Below are positions 50,835-60,934 of a stretch of DNA of 64,000 nt, one piece after another. How positions within the stretch are numbered: position 1 is the first letter of the stretch; the number at the start of each line of letters is the position of its first letter. Below the pieces are notes generated by a model, which saw nothing but the letters and a program-made list of their open reading frames with translations, was not told the DNA's origin and did no database searches. The DNA comes from Fibrobacter sp. UWB10 (GTDB lineage Bacteria; Fibrobacterota; Fibrobacteria; Fibrobacterales; Fibrobacteraceae). A program made the translations under genes and the position numbers. The DNA lies in contig NZ_FXUE01000002.1 of assembly GCF_900182935.1 (NCBI RefSeq), positions 957,792-1,021,791 of the forward strand. Reading direction: 5' to 3'.

Positions 50835-52610
50835 TTAGTCCTTATACATCTTTTCAATTTCTTCGGCGTACCGTGCTTCAGCGACGGTGCGCCGAATTTT
50901 TAATGTAGGCGTCAAAAGCCCAGATTCGACGGTGAGTTCGTCACCGATCAAAGTCCACTTGCGGATTTGTTCCCAGTGGTTCAATTTGCTATTAACACGC
51001 TCGACATGGCGGTTAATCGATTCAAAAATACGCTTGGACTTGAGCGCTTTTTCGACACTAAATTCTTTGCCCGTACGCTGCAGGAATCGCTTTGCGTTCA
51101 CCGGGTTCAAGAAGATTAACGCCGAAGCAAACTTGCGGTCGTTTGCAATCACAAGCGCTTGTTCCACCAGAACATGGCGGCCAAGTTCCAATTCAATTGG
51201 ATTCGGGCTCACGTACTTGCCCGTACTCGTTTTCAAAAGTTCCTTGAGGCGGCCCGTCAAGTACAAATAGCCGTCGCGGTCAAAGTAGCCTTGGTCACCC
51301 GTTTTAAAGAATCCGTCTTCGGTAAAGATATCCTTGTTCAAATCGGGCCGATTGCGATAGCCCTTGAACACGCTTTCGCCTTTAACAAGAACCTCACTAT
51401 GTTCGCCAATTTTCACCTGCAAGTGCGAAAGCGGGAGCCCCACGCTGCCGGGCCGCGACTGGCCGGGTTTATTCACGCTCACAACAGGCGAACATTCCGT
51501 AAGCCCGTAACCTTCGGTCACGTTCACGCCCACATTCAAAAGGAACCTGCATATCGACTTGTTCAAAGCCCCGCCGCCCGAAATCACCAGGCGGAATCTA
51601 CCGCCCAAGGCTTCGCGCAACTTGCTGTACACAAGCCGGTCGTAGATTTTAGCGAAAAGGCCTCTCTTTTCAAGCGGGTTATGCCTTTTCGCATACGAAA
51701 TCGCATGCACAAAAAAGCTCTTCTGGAATCCGTGCATTTTTTCGCCGGCAATCGTCATACTTTCGAACAGGCGTTCCAAAATACGCGGCACCACCGTCAT
51801 AACAGTCGGGTGAATTTCCTGAATAATTTCGGCGGTATGCTGCGGAGAATCGGCAAAGTAAATCTTGATTCCACACAACGTATAAAAGTAGACTGACATG
51901 CGTTCAAAGGCATGCGCCACAGGCAGTATGACCAAGGCACAATCCGACTCGCGATTCAACCGCAAAAAATCGCGCTTGATAACCTGAATTTGCGAAATCA
52001 TGTTCCGGTGCGTGAGTTCAACGCCCTTCGGAACCCCAGTCGAACCGCTCGTATAAAGAATCGAGAAAACATCGTCGGGGTTCAGCGAATGCATTTGCTG
52101 GTTCAGCCAGAGCGAAGATTCCGGTTCACGTGACAGCACCTCGCCTTCTTTAACCAGGTCTTCCCAGTATACGCCATTCGAAGGCAGTTCCGAATGCTTG
52201 TCGATACAAATGACCGCATTGAAACGCGGCATCAAGGCGCCAATCGCAGGCGAAAGGTCCGAAAGCTTGTTCAGCACCAACACCTGTACCGAAGCGTCAT
52301 CACACTGGTAATTGAAATTTTCAGCAGAGATATTCGGGAAAAGGGGCACGACCTTGGCTTGGTTCAACTGCGTTGCCACATCGGCCATAATCCATTCCGG
52401 GCAACTCTCGGCCACAATACCGATGCTTTTTCCTGCAACAAGCCCACGCGCCCTAAAAGCAAGCGCCAAATATTGAGTTTCACGCCGGAGCCTGCGCCCC
52501 GTAAAGTGAATCCATTTTCCGTGTTTACGATGAGACCAACCCGCGAAGTTTTCACGATCGCAGTTTGCAAAAAACACATGCGCAAGCGATGTATATTGCA
52601 ACGGTTCCAT
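50835..52610 (-). CDS. long-chain fatty-acid--CoA ligase (AMP-binding)
   Basis: 591 residues from ATG 52610 (a GTG 9 nt upstream is possible). The ATP motif is FSILYTSGSTGVPKGVELTH. VTEGYGLTECSPVVSVNKPG and GYLYLTGRLKELLKTSTGKY are further AMP-binding signatures of the FadD/long-chain ligase group. No membrane segment. It activates fatty acids with CoA for lipid recycling or incorporation; Fibrobacter needs branched and straight volatile fatty acids for lipids (established), but the chain length here is inferred. Confidence 0.88.
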   Translation of the reverse strand: MEPLQYTSLAHVFFANCDRENFAGWSHRKHGKWIHFTGRRLRRETQYLALAFRARGLVAGKSIGIVAESCPEWIMADVATQLNQAKVVPLFPNISAENFNYQCDDASVQVLVLNKLSDLSPAIGALMPRFNAVICIDKHSELPSNGVYWEDLVKEGEVLSREPESSLWLNQQMHSLNPDDVFSILYTSGSTGVPKGVELTHRNMISQIQVIKRDFLRLNRESDCALVILPVAHAFERMSVYFYTLCGIKIYFADSPQHTAEIIQEIHPTVMTVVPRILERLFESMTIAGEKMHGFQKSFFVHAISYAKRHNPLEKRGLFAKIYDRLVYSKLREALGGRFRLVISGGGALNKSICRFLLNVGVNVTEGYGLTECSPVVSVNKPGQSRPGSVGLPLSHLQVKIGEHSEVLVKGESVFKGYRNRPDLNKDIFTEDGFFKTGDQGYFDRDGYLYLTGRLKELLKTSTGKYVSPNPIELELGRHVLVEQALVIANDRKFASALIFLNPVNAKRFLQRTGKEFSVEKALKSKRIFESINRHVERVNSKLNHWEQIRKWTLIGDELTVESGLLTPTLKIRRTVAEARYAEEIEKMYKD

Positions 52611-52745
52611 AAAACACACTCTCTTTTACCTTTAAAATACATTTATTAGGCCAAAAATATCTGTTTTATTTGTAACAGAATCACTTTTTTTCTTTATATT
52701 TTATACAAAAGGGGTTGTTTATCGGATTGAATCAAAGGAATGAGT

Positions 52746-53987
52746 ATGTTCAAAAAGATTCTGGATAAATACAACGGCATAAAGCTAAACTACCGTATTG
52801 CGATAGCTATCGTTATCGGTACACTTCTTGGAATTTTCCTTCCCGGGCAAAAATGGATTGGCGAACTCGGCGTTCTGTTCGTAGGCGCCATGAAGGGTAT
52901 CGCCCCAATTCTTGTATTTGTCTTGATCGTGAACTCGCTTTCTACAGGAAAGACTTCGCTTGACAAACGCTTCGGAAAGGCCTTCGGCTATTACATGGTC
53001 AGCACCGTTTTGGCAGCACTTGTCGCCGTCACGGCAAGTTTCTTGTTCCCGCAGAATCTGCAACTCGTCCAAGAAGCAACCACCTCCGCTACTTTGCCCA
53101 AAGGCATTGGCGAAATCCTGAACAACTTGCTCGTGCGCGCTGTTTCGAACCCGTTCGAAGCCATTACCGAAGCCAACTACATCGGTATTCTTGTTTGGGC
53201 AATCATTTTCGGTTTTGCAATCAAGATTCACGCAAGCGATTCGACCAAAAGGCTTTTGCAAGACGTCACCACGTCTGTGACAGCCATTGTCCACTGGTTC
53301 ATTAATCTCGCCCCGTTCGGTATTCTCGGCCTGCTTCATTCTGCCATCGCCACCAACGGCATCGGCATCTTCAAGACCTACGGCATGCTAGTTGCAGTTC
53401 TTGCCGGAGCCATGTTCTTTATGACCTTCGTTGTCGCTCCGATGATTGTAAGTTTTGCCATCAAGCGCGACCCCTACCCACTCGTTATTTTCTGCCTCAA
53501 ACAGAGCGCCATTACGGCCCTCTTTACCAGAAGCTCGGCTGCAAACATCCCCGTGAACATGGATACCTGCGAAAAGCTCAAGCTTGACCGCGAATTCTAT
53601 TCCGTCTCGATTCCGCTGGGCGCCACCATCAACATGAACGGTGCCGCCATCACGATTGCGATTATGACCTTGGCTGCCGCCCACACGCTCGGCGTTTCCG
53701 TCAGTTTCCCGACCGCCCTGATGCTTTGCATTATCGCCAGTATCGGTGCTTGCGGCGCAAGCGGTATTGCAGGTGGCTCGCTGTTCTTGATTCCCATGGC
53801 ATGTTCGTTCCTCGGTATTTCAAACGACGTCGCCATGCAGGTCGTTGGCGTTGGCTTTATCATTGGCGCCGTACAGGATAGCCTTGAAACCGCCCTCAAC
53901 TCTTCGACCGACGTGATGTACACCGCCGCCGCCGAATACAGCGGTTGGGTCGCCGAAGGCAAGAACCTGCCCCGACGATTCCGCTAA
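52746..53987 (+). CDS. sstT: serine/threonine:sodium symporter
   Basis: 413 residues from ATG 52746, chosen over ATG 52740 because AAAGGA then lies 6 nt upstream instead of touching it. Sodium:dicarboxylate-symporter fold with about 8 membrane helices and re-entrant loops. FTRSSAANIPVNMDTCEKL, IPLGATINMNGAAITIAIM and GACGASGIAGGSLFLIPMAC are typical of SstT. Imports serine and threonine with Na+. A large spacer with a TTTATATTTTAT promoter-like stretch lies upstream. Confidence 0.92.
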   Translation: MFKKILDKYNGIKLNYRIAIAIVIGTLLGIFLPGQKWIGELGVLFVGAMKGIAPILVFVLIVNSLSTGKTSLDKRFGKAFGYYMVSTVLAALVAVTASFLFPQNLQLVQEATTSATLPKGIGEILNNLLVRAVSNPFEAITEANYIGILVWAIIFGFAIKIHASDSTKRLLQDVTTSVTAIVHWFINLAPFGILGLLHSAIATNGIGIFKTYGMLVAVLAGAMFFMTFVVAPMIVSFAIKRDPYPLVIFCLKQSAITALFTRSSAANIPVNMDTCEKLKLDREFYSVSIPLGATINMNGAAITIAIMTLAAAHTLGVSVSFPTALMLCIIASIGACGASGIAGGSLFLIPMACSFLGISNDVAMQVVGVGFIIGAVQDSLETALNSSTDVMYTAAAEYSGWVAEGKNLPRRFR

Positions 53988-53992
53988 ACAGA

Positions 53993-54042
53993 AATAGTAG
54001 GCATTCTCAAGCCTACTATTCCAATATGGAATAAATTTTTTT
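53993..54042 (+). terminator. tandem hairpins after sstT
   Basis: AATAGTAGGC and GCCTACTATT (53993-54020) form a 10-bp stem. Directly after, ATTCC-AATAT-GGAAT is followed by AAATTTTTTT. The pair probably ends the sstT transcript; the T-run is not directly on the first stem. Confidence 0.6.
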
Positions 54043-54109
54043 CTACAAATTGGGTTAGGCCGTTCGCTTTTTGAAAAATTAAATTATCTTCTCTTCAAGG
54101 AGAAAAGTA

Positions 54110-55507
54110 ATGGCAGCGTACAAAAGACCCATCCATAGAAGCCTTGTTCTTGGAAGCGCGGTATTTATCGCGTTCATGTGTTTTTTGCTCTCGATTCAAG
54201 CGTACCTCACCTATTCGAGGTCGATGTACGAACGCTACGACGACAAGCTTGACGATATTCTAAACTACGTTACCAAACAAGTTGATCTTGACGACCTTTA
54301 CGATTGTGTCATCAAAGGTGAAAGAAGCGAAAAATACAATCAATTTCAAGAATTGCTCAACGGCATGGTCGACGAATTTGAGCTGTTCTACCTTTACTCC
54401 GTCTTTGTCCGTGACAAATTGATGATCAACATCTGTTCGGCAACCAGCGCCGAAGAACGCGCCAAGGGCGAAGAAGACATGCCCTTGCTTGACTCAAGCG
54501 ACGCTTATCCCGAAGATGAACTCAAGAAGTTTTCTGCCGCCATTGCCAAAGATGAAATTTCGTACTTCGAAGAAAATTCCGAATGGGGTTACGCCTACAC
54601 CGCCTGTAAGCCACTCCAGAATTCTACTGGCGTCCATTTCGGCATTCTCTGCGCAGACATTTCTATTAATGAACTCCACAAGACCGTTCACGATTACGTT
54701 TTATACAACGTGATTTTGTCCTTAGGCCTTGGTCTGTTATTCGGGCTTATCTTGATTGTCTGGCTGCGCCACAATGTGACAGGCCCGATTCTCGCTCTCG
54801 AAAAGAGCGCACGCCGCTTTGCTGAAAAAAGCCGCAATAAAAAGAAAGACCCCAAGGATCTCGTCTTTGACGCTCCCGACATTAACACGCATAACGAAGT
54901 CGAATCGCTATCGATTGCTATCGCCCAGATGTCTAAAGACATGAAGACTTATGTCGAAGACATTCTGGAAGCCGAAGAAACCGTCAAGACGGCCCAAGAA
55001 GAAGCCGCCAACATGACCATGCTCGCCTACAAGGATTCGCTCACGCATGTGGGCTCAAAGATTGCCTACGACAATGCAGCAAGAATCTTGGAAAAAGACG
55101 TCACGGAAAAACTGGTCACAGAATACGGCATCGCGATGATCGACTTGAACAACTTGAAGGTCATCAACGACAGCTATGGACACGCCAACGGCAACACCTA
55201 CATCGCTGGAGCTTGCCATATCGTATGTACCATCTTCAGGCATTCTCCGGTATTCCGCGTCGGTGGCGACGAATTCATTGTCATTCTAAAGAACAGCGAC
55301 TACGAGAACCGTAAAGAACTTGTCGAAACCACTCGCAACAAGTTCCAAGAAACCGAAAACGATTACTCCAGGGAACCTTGGGAACGATTCTCGGTTGCAA
55401 TTGGCATCGCAGAATACAAGCCTGGTGATACCGTAGATGCAGTGGGCAAACGTGCCGACGAAGCGATGTACCAAAACAAGCTCATGATGAAGAAAGCTAG
55501 AACGTAG
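54110..55507 (+). CDS. membrane-bound diguanylate cyclase (GGDEF)
   Basis: 465 residues. A membrane segment at about 13-35, a periplasmic sensor of about 165 residues, a second segment at about 200-220 (VILSLGLGLLFGLILIVWL), a HAMP-like/coiled-coil stretch to about 300, and the GGDEF domain to the end. The active site RVGGDEFIVIL is intact. The usual upstream RxxD inhibition site reads RHSP, so product inhibition is probably lost. Makes cyclic di-GMP. ATG 54110 follows GGAGAAAAGTA. The opposing HD-GYP enzyme is at 46145. Confidence 0.92.
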   Translation: MAAYKRPIHRSLVLGSAVFIAFMCFLLSIQAYLTYSRSMYERYDDKLDDILNYVTKQVDLDDLYDCVIKGERSEKYNQFQELLNGMVDEFELFYLYSVFVRDKLMINICSATSAEERAKGEEDMPLLDSSDAYPEDELKKFSAAIAKDEISYFEENSEWGYAYTACKPLQNSTGVHFGILCADISINELHKTVHDYVLYNVILSLGLGLLFGLILIVWLRHNVTGPILALEKSARRFAEKSRNKKKDPKDLVFDAPDINTHNEVESLSIAIAQMSKDMKTYVEDILEAEETVKTAQEEAANMTMLAYKDSLTHVGSKIAYDNAARILEKDVTEKLVTEYGIAMIDLNNLKVINDSYGHANGNTYIAGACHIVCTIFRHSPVFRVGGDEFIVILKNSDYENRKELVETTRNKFQETENDYSREPWERFSVAIGIAEYKPGDTVDAVGKRADEAMYQNKLMMKKART

Positions 55508-55530
55508 TTCTAATTTCTATATTTACATCT

Positions 55531-56310
55531 GTGCTTGATGTATTGAATCTCAATTTTTCCTTTTATGACTGGCTGCTGATTTTCATGGTCACGGCGCTCG
55601 GCACTTTGAGCGCCTACTTGAAAGACCCGCAACTTAAAGCCGTCACGGCAACCATTCCGATTCCGTGCGGTTTCGCCTACATTGCCGTCGGTCTCCCGAT
55701 GGGAACAGCAAACGCGATTTCTGGATTCATGTGCTTTCTGTACGTGCATATCGTACGCATTCTGCATTACAAAGTCAAGGTTCCAATTGTCCCGAGCATT
55801 ATCGCAGGGCTCGCCTTCTTTGTCGCTCTCGGCACCTTCCTCATGCCGCGCATTCCCGATACCGAAGCAAGCTTCTTGGGCGTTTGCGCCTTCGACTTTA
55901 TCGTGGGCGTTATCATGTTCCAGAAGCAGAGCTATAAATCTGGCGTGCGCTATAAGACACCGCTCCCCATTTACATCAAAGCTCCTGCCATTGCGGGTGT
56001 CGTTTCGGGACTCATGCTCATCAAGCGCCTGATGGGCGGATTCTGCACCAGTTTTCCGATGATGAATTCCATCGTGAGCTATGAAAGCCGCTATTCGCTG
56101 GGCGACCAATGCCGCCAACTCCCGCTGTTCTTGATTGCAGGACCGCTCATGTTCATCGAAATGCGATACTTGGAGATTGGCCTCGGTCTGAACCACTGGA
56201 TTGTTCTTTTGTGCGGATACATTTTGTTCGCGACCATTTACTGGCCTTTGAACAAAGAACTCAAGCGCCGTAACGAGCAGGCCGAAAAAGCATATAGCAG
56301 TAGGCAATAG
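55531..56310 (+). CDS. integral membrane protein of unknown function
   Basis: 259 residues starting at GTG 55531; no Shine-Dalgarno sequence. About eight hydrophobic segments with short loops, and a Lys/Arg-rich C-terminus (LNKELKRRNEQAEKAYSSRQ). A loop has KSGVRYKTPLPIYIKAPAIAG. No known family recognised. It begins 23 nt after the GGDEF gene, so it may be cotranscribed. A terminator lies right after the stop. Confidence 0.7.
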   Translation: MLDVLNLNFSFYDWLLIFMVTALGTLSAYLKDPQLKAVTATIPIPCGFAYIAVGLPMGTANAISGFMCFLYVHIVRILHYKVKVPIVPSIIAGLAFFVALGTFLMPRIPDTEASFLGVCAFDFIVGVIMFQKQSYKSGVRYKTPLPIYIKAPAIAGVVSGLMLIKRLMGGFCTSFPMMNSIVSYESRYSLGDQCRQLPLFLIAGPLMFIEMRYLEIGLGLNHWIVLLCGYILFATIYWPLNKELKRRNEQAEKAYSSRQ

Positions 56311-56317
56311 ACAGTAG

Positions 56318-56343
56318 ACAGGGGCGAAGGTTCCCTGTTTTTT
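56318..56343 (+). terminator. Rho-independent terminator
   Basis: ACAGGG (56318-56323) and CCCTGT (56333-56338) around a 9-nt loop, followed by TTTTT. Confidence 0.75.
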
Positions 56344-56373
56344 ACATTTATGCGAACGTAATTATTGTATATT

Positions 56374-57471
56374 ATGAACATGAAAAAGAAATTCATTACC
56401 GCAGCTCTTACCGCGTTCACGGTTATGGCCCTTTTCTCGGCCTGTTCTGAGTCCAGCTCTTCTAGCAGCACTCCCGTGTCCCCGATTTCAAGCGAAAACG
56501 ATTCTACCAAGGTAAATCCTCAGCAGCCTGATCAGCCGGTAATTACCCCGACGGATTCTACCACGGCCACTGATCCGGATGTAATCACCGACCCCGTAGT
56601 TGACCCTGGTTCAGGCGATTCCACCGTAACGATAGTTACGCCCGTCGATACGACCACCCAGCCGCAGCCCGTGAATCCGGACACCTCTACGGTGACGCAG
56701 CCCGAACCGGTCGTTGTCGCCTGCGCCGAAGGTGAAGTCCCCACCCCCGTGGAATTCCCGCAGAATGAATTTACCGATATCGGTGACGTTTACAAGAACA
56801 TCCAGTGCAACGAAAAAGTGGTGTTCATGATTCGTCACGGTGAACGTTCCCGCAACTATTCCGGCAAAGAAGCTCCCCTGACCGAAGACGGTATCGAAGA
56901 AGCAACCGCCATGGGCGCAAAGCTCATTGGCCCCGGTGAATTCAAGTTCATTCACACAGGCTTTGTCCGCACCTATCAGACTGCCCTTTACGCTGCAGTC
57001 GGTCGCGGCCAGGCTCAAGTTTTGGAAGACGGCACCGCCGTGAACTTTGTGGCAGACACGGTCTCTCAGCTGACAGACGGCTGGTTCATGAAGGACAAGG
57101 AAAAGCGCGACGAATACCAGGCCGCCGATTCCACCCTCAAGAACGTGAACGTGATGTATGCCGCCTGGGCTTACGAAGGCCTATACAGCGACGTGTTCTA
57201 CAACTTGGAAGAACGCAGCCAGGAACTTTTGAACACCTACGTGCTCAAGGACGTGGCAAGCCTCCCCAAGTACACGCTAATTGCCTCTCACGACCAGTTG
57301 CTGATGCCCCTGTTGGTCTACCTCACCAACAAGCAGATCGATTTGAAGCTCCACAACCCCACCCCGCCGCGTAACTGGCTGACCTTCTTGGCTGGTGTCG
57401 CCATCATTGTCAACGACAAGGGTGAACTCCGTTATGCCCCAATTAAGGGCGGTGCAACAGGCGTTGAATAA
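56374..57471 (+). CDS. histidine-phosphatase-family lipoprotein
   Basis: 365 residues from ATG 56374 (ATG 56380 equally possible; no Shine-Dalgarno sequence). Signal with acceptor Cys24 (MALFSACSESSSSSS). Residues about 30-110 are a Pro/Thr/Asp-rich linker. The phosphatase domain from about 145 has the RHG core VVFMIRHGERSRNYSGKEAP, FIHTGFVRTYQTALYA and the second His in LIASHDQLLMPL. Such domains act on phosphate esters; phytase-like or glucose-1-phosphatase-like use outside the cell is possible but inferred. Single gene with a good terminator. Confidence 0.85.
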   Translation: MNMKKKFITAALTAFTVMALFSACSESSSSSSTPVSPISSENDSTKVNPQQPDQPVITPTDSTTATDPDVITDPVVDPGSGDSTVTIVTPVDTTTQPQPVNPDTSTVTQPEPVVVACAEGEVPTPVEFPQNEFTDIGDVYKNIQCNEKVVFMIRHGERSRNYSGKEAPLTEDGIEEATAMGAKLIGPGEFKFIHTGFVRTYQTALYAAVGRGQAQVLEDGTAVNFVADTVSQLTDGWFMKDKEKRDEYQAADSTLKNVNVMYAAWAYEGLYSDVFYNLEERSQELLNTYVLKDVASLPKYTLIASHDQLLMPLLVYLTNKQIDLKLHNPTPPRNWLTFLAGVAIIVNDKGELRYAPIKGGATGVE

Positions 57472-57507
57472 CGCTGTTGAGAAACCATAAACATAAATAT
57501 GGATACA

Positions 57508-57540
57508 AAGCGGCTTTTTAAGCCGCTTTTTCTGTTTTTT
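57508..57540 (+). terminator. Rho-independent terminator
   Basis: AAGCGGCTT-TTT-AAGCCGCTT, a 9-bp stem, followed by TT and a TCTGTTTTTT tail. Confidence 0.9.
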
Positions 57541-57598
57541 AGGTATTTTCTGAAAAAACAAGCCCGGATTGTATCCGGAGTTATGCAATGGAGATGGC

Positions 57599-60151
57599 AT
57601 GTTTGGTAAAATGAAGGTTTTGACAGTCGCATTGGGCGTGGGAATGCTCGCGACCGCGGCAAATGCCGAAAAATACAGTTGGGGCAACGTCCGTTTTGAC
57701 GGCGGCGGATTCGTTTCTGCCGTGATTTTCCACCCCAAGGCCGAAAATTTGCTGTATGCCCGCACTGACGTGGGTGGCATTTATCGTTTTGACTTTGCAA
57801 AGAAAACTTGGCTCCCGTTGATGGACTGGATTGACCAAAACGACGTGGGCCTTTATGGTACCGAAGCCTTTGCACTCGACCCAAACGACCCCAAGCGCAT
57901 TTACGTGCTTGCAGGTACAGGCTATTTTAGCAAGGGCCGCACTGCCATTTTGCGTAGTGAAGACTACGGTGAAACCTGGGACACGAGCTACGTAGAAATG
58001 CTCGCCCACGGTAACGGCATGGGCCGTCAGACCGGTGAAAAACTGGCCGTAGACCCGAACAAGGGTAACATCGTTCTTTGCGGTAGCCGCACCAAGGGCG
58101 TGTACAAGAGTACCGACTACGGTAAGACCTGGACCAGCCTTTACAAGGTGGCCCTTTCTACCGCCACCGAATCTAGCTTGAACGGCGTGAATGGCGTCAG
58201 TTTCGTGATGTTCGACCCGGCTCAGGGCAAGCTCGCCGACGGCAGCACCGCCACAATCTACATTGGCACTTCTGAAACCAAGGACAACCTGCAGGTGAGC
58301 CACGATGGCGGCGCCACTTGGGAAACGATCAAGGGTGTTCCCACTGGACTCATGCCCCACCGCGCCAAAATCGTGGACGGCGACATGTACGTGACCTTTG
58401 CCGACGGCCCCGGCCCCTACAACATTGCCAGCGGCGGTTTCTACAAGTACAATATTGCCGGCGGTACCTGGACCGACCTGACCCCGAGCGATTCCGTAGA
58501 ACACGAAGGCAGCACCACCAAGAGCTACGAAAAAGACAAGAGCTCTTACGGCGGCGTGGCGATTGACCCGACCGACAAGAACCACATCGTGATTTCGACA
58601 CTCGGCAAGTACACCGGACGCCACGTGACGATCGACGAAAAGGACAACTACGGCGACCGCATTTACACCACGACCGACGGCGGCAAGACCTGGATTCACG
58701 GCCAGCATTACAACGACATTCCGAACATCGATGCCAATGGTACCGCCTGGATTCCGGGCAACGCAATCCACTGGGCAGGCTCTTTGGAAATCAACCCCTT
58801 CAACAGCAAAGAAGCTTGGGTCACCAGCGGTAACGGCATCTTTATGACCGAAGATATTTCGGCCAAGGTTCCCGTATGGAAGTTTATGTCGAAGGGTATC
58901 GAAGAAACGGTTCCGCTTGATATCGTGAGCATTCCGAATGGCCCGCTTGTCACCGCCATCGGTGACTACGATGGTGCCGCTTACGCCAACATCAATACCA
59001 GCACCAAGCGCCACACCCCGATTATCGGCACCACCGAAAGCATGGGCTACGCCCCGCTGACCGGAAGCCTGCTGCGTACCGGTGTGATTACCGTATACGG
59101 CCAGTACGATTCGCAGAACTTTAACGTGATGTATCGCTCCGACGACATGGGCGCTACCTGGGACAGCGTGAAGACAACTCTGAAGGGCCCCAAGGGCTTG
59201 GTCGTGCTCTCTGCCGACGGCAAGATAATGCTGCACCGTCCCGACCAGGGCGCAACCGTTTACCGCTCTGCCGACAATGGCGCCACCTGGACTGCCGTTG
59301 AAACCGGCACGCAGACGAACTATTCCCGCATTGTCGCAGACCCCGTGAACCCCGACGTGTTCTACGTAATGGGCGGCATGGGCACGCTCTACAAGTCCAC
59401 TGACGGCGGCAAGTCCTTTGCCGAAGCCGAAGCTCGCCTGCAGAACGAGCAAGCAGGAGTTTACTACAACGGCGGCGGACTCATCCGTACCGTTCCGGGC
59501 AGAGAAGGCCATTTGTGGGTACCTGTAGACCAGGCCCAAGTCTGGCAGCCCAAGGGATTCACCGAAAACGGTCTCGCCTACACCGAAGACGGCGGCAAGA
59601 GCTGGAACCATTGCGAAGGCGCCTCGACCGCTATCGCCGTCGGTATCGGCAAAGCCAAGGAAGGTAGCAGCTACGAAACCATCTTTATCTGGGGTGCAGC
59701 AAAGTCCGGCGATCCGATTGGCATTTACCGCAGCACCGACAAGTGCAAGACCTTTGAACGCGTAAACGATGACATGCACCAGTTCGGCGGTCCGGGCAAC
59801 GGCAACTTCGTACAGGGCGACATGAACAACTTCGGCGTCGTGTACATGAGTACGGTCGGCCGCGGCACCATCGTGGGCGCCCCCGAAGGCACCGAATTCA
59901 TTACCAAGCTCAAACGCGTGAACGTTACAGCAAGCACCTTTATGCAGCTTGAAAAGCGCAACCTGCATGTGAGCGCCCCGGCAGGGAGCAAGGTCGAAAT
60001 CTACGCCGCCAACGGCAAGCTCGCCTTGAGATCCAGCCTCGAAAGCGAAAACGTGGTCAGCCTGAACAAGCTCCCCGTGGGCAAGTACATGGCTCGCCTG
60101 AAGGGTGCTAACGGCAAGGTGCTCAACCAGAAGACACTTGTAATCCGCTAA
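57599..60151 (+). CDS. secreted GH74 xyloglucanase
   Basis: 850 residues from ATG 57599, which has GGAG 5 nt upstream; a later ATG at 57611 is possible. Signal peptide about 1-23 (MLATAANA/EKY). The two seven-bladed propellers of GH74 run to about 770, with repeated Asp-box motifs (SEDYGETWD, STDYGKTWT, TTDGGKTWI, SDDMGATWD). Likely catalytic acids are D57 in YARTDVGGIYRFD and the Asp in GDYDGAAYANI. It cuts the glucan backbone of xyloglucan outside the cell. The last 70 residues (SKVEIYAANGKLALRSSLES to MARLKGANGKVLNQKTLVIR) resemble a type IX sorting domain. Confidence 0.93.
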   Translation: MFGKMKVLTVALGVGMLATAANAEKYSWGNVRFDGGGFVSAVIFHPKAENLLYARTDVGGIYRFDFAKKTWLPLMDWIDQNDVGLYGTEAFALDPNDPKRIYVLAGTGYFSKGRTAILRSEDYGETWDTSYVEMLAHGNGMGRQTGEKLAVDPNKGNIVLCGSRTKGVYKSTDYGKTWTSLYKVALSTATESSLNGVNGVSFVMFDPAQGKLADGSTATIYIGTSETKDNLQVSHDGGATWETIKGVPTGLMPHRAKIVDGDMYVTFADGPGPYNIASGGFYKYNIAGGTWTDLTPSDSVEHEGSTTKSYEKDKSSYGGVAIDPTDKNHIVISTLGKYTGRHVTIDEKDNYGDRIYTTTDGGKTWIHGQHYNDIPNIDANGTAWIPGNAIHWAGSLEINPFNSKEAWVTSGNGIFMTEDISAKVPVWKFMSKGIEETVPLDIVSIPNGPLVTAIGDYDGAAYANINTSTKRHTPIIGTTESMGYAPLTGSLLRTGVITVYGQYDSQNFNVMYRSDDMGATWDSVKTTLKGPKGLVVLSADGKIMLHRPDQGATVYRSADNGATWTAVETGTQTNYSRIVADPVNPDVFYVMGGMGTLYKSTDGGKSFAEAEARLQNEQAGVYYNGGGLIRTVPGREGHLWVPVDQAQVWQPKGFTENGLAYTEDGGKSWNHCEGASTAIAVGIGKAKEGSSYETIFIWGAAKSGDPIGIYRSTDKCKTFERVNDDMHQFGGPGNGNFVQGDMNNFGVVYMSTVGRGTIVGAPEGTEFITKLKRVNVTASTFMQLEKRNLHVSAPAGSKVEIYAANGKLALRSSLESENVVSLNKLPVGKYMARLKGANGKVLNQKTLVIR

Positions 60152-60188
60152 TTAACAAGATTACTCTTCCTCCATAATTCCAAATACA

Positions 60189-60226
60189 CAAAAAATTCCC
60201 GACAACGAATGTTGCCGGGGATTTTT
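60189..60226. terminator. bidirectional Rho-independent terminator
   Basis: TCCCGACAAC and GTTGCCGGGGA around loop GAAT (60197-60221), with A-run left and T-run right. It serves GH74 (+) and the lipocalin-like lipoprotein (-). Confidence 0.85.
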
Positions 60227-60263
60227 AATATCAGATTCGATTTAAACGAAAATCAAATGCAGA

Positions 60264-60791
60264 TTAGTTAGCGCTAATCGTATAGACTTCGGTGCTATTT
60301 TCCCTGATACTCTTTTCATCGGTCGCATTAAAGAAGAACCAGAGAACACCCGTAGTCATCTTGATTTGGGCACCATTGGTGGTAATAATCGGCACAAAAG
60401 TAATGCTTTTTTGCTTAGTGTCAAGACACATGCCATTGACGGTAGACTTCATGGTAAGCATATTACCGCTTACGGTCCATGTACCATAAACCGGATTGCA
60501 GTCAATGGTCCTAAGGTCAGCCGGAGCGGCAGCAGGAACATCAAACTGGAAACTGCCATCTTCACTAAAGGTCAGCATGCCAGGAGCACTCTTATAATCG
60601 TAACTCGGCAAAATTTCGCCCGTTCCAGAATTTGCCAAACCAATCATGTTCCAAGAACCCACCAGGCAGTCAGAAGAAAGACCATTTGCACATTCCTCGG
60701 CCTTCGATGGCTTGGGGTCAGAAGAAGAATCACCGCAAGCCGTAAACATGGAAACGGCTAGCGCAAACGGAACCAATAACATCTTTTTCAT
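60264..60791 (-). CDS. lipocalin-like lipoprotein
   Basis: 175 residues. Signal with acceptor Cys19 (AVSMFTACGDSSSD). The mature domain opens with LVGSWNMIGLANSGTGEILP and has GMLTFSEDGSFQFDV, YGTWTVSGNMLTMKSTVNG, the pattern of small lipocalin-type beta barrels. Two further Cys pairs (CANGLSSDC; DCNP…GMC). Probably outer-membrane anchored; ligand unknown. Divergent from the CE6 esterase gene, convergent with GH74. Confidence 0.72.
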   Translation of the reverse strand: MKKMLLVPFALAVSMFTACGDSSSDPKPSKAEECANGLSSDCLVGSWNMIGLANSGTGEILPSYDYKSAPGMLTFSEDGSFQFDVPAAAPADLRTIDCNPVYGTWTVSGNMLTMKSTVNGMCLDTKQKSITFVPIITTNGAQIKMTTGVLWFFFNATDEKSIRENSTEVYTISAN

Positions 60792-60934
60792 AGAATTTCC
60801 TCGTTTTTCCTTGAATATAAGTAATTCTTGTTGTAAAAATCAACAACATAATAAAGTTTACAATCTCAATAGATCCATAATAATGGTATATTTTTAGATT
60901 AAGGGAAATTATTCCCTGTTGTTTGGAGTAAATT

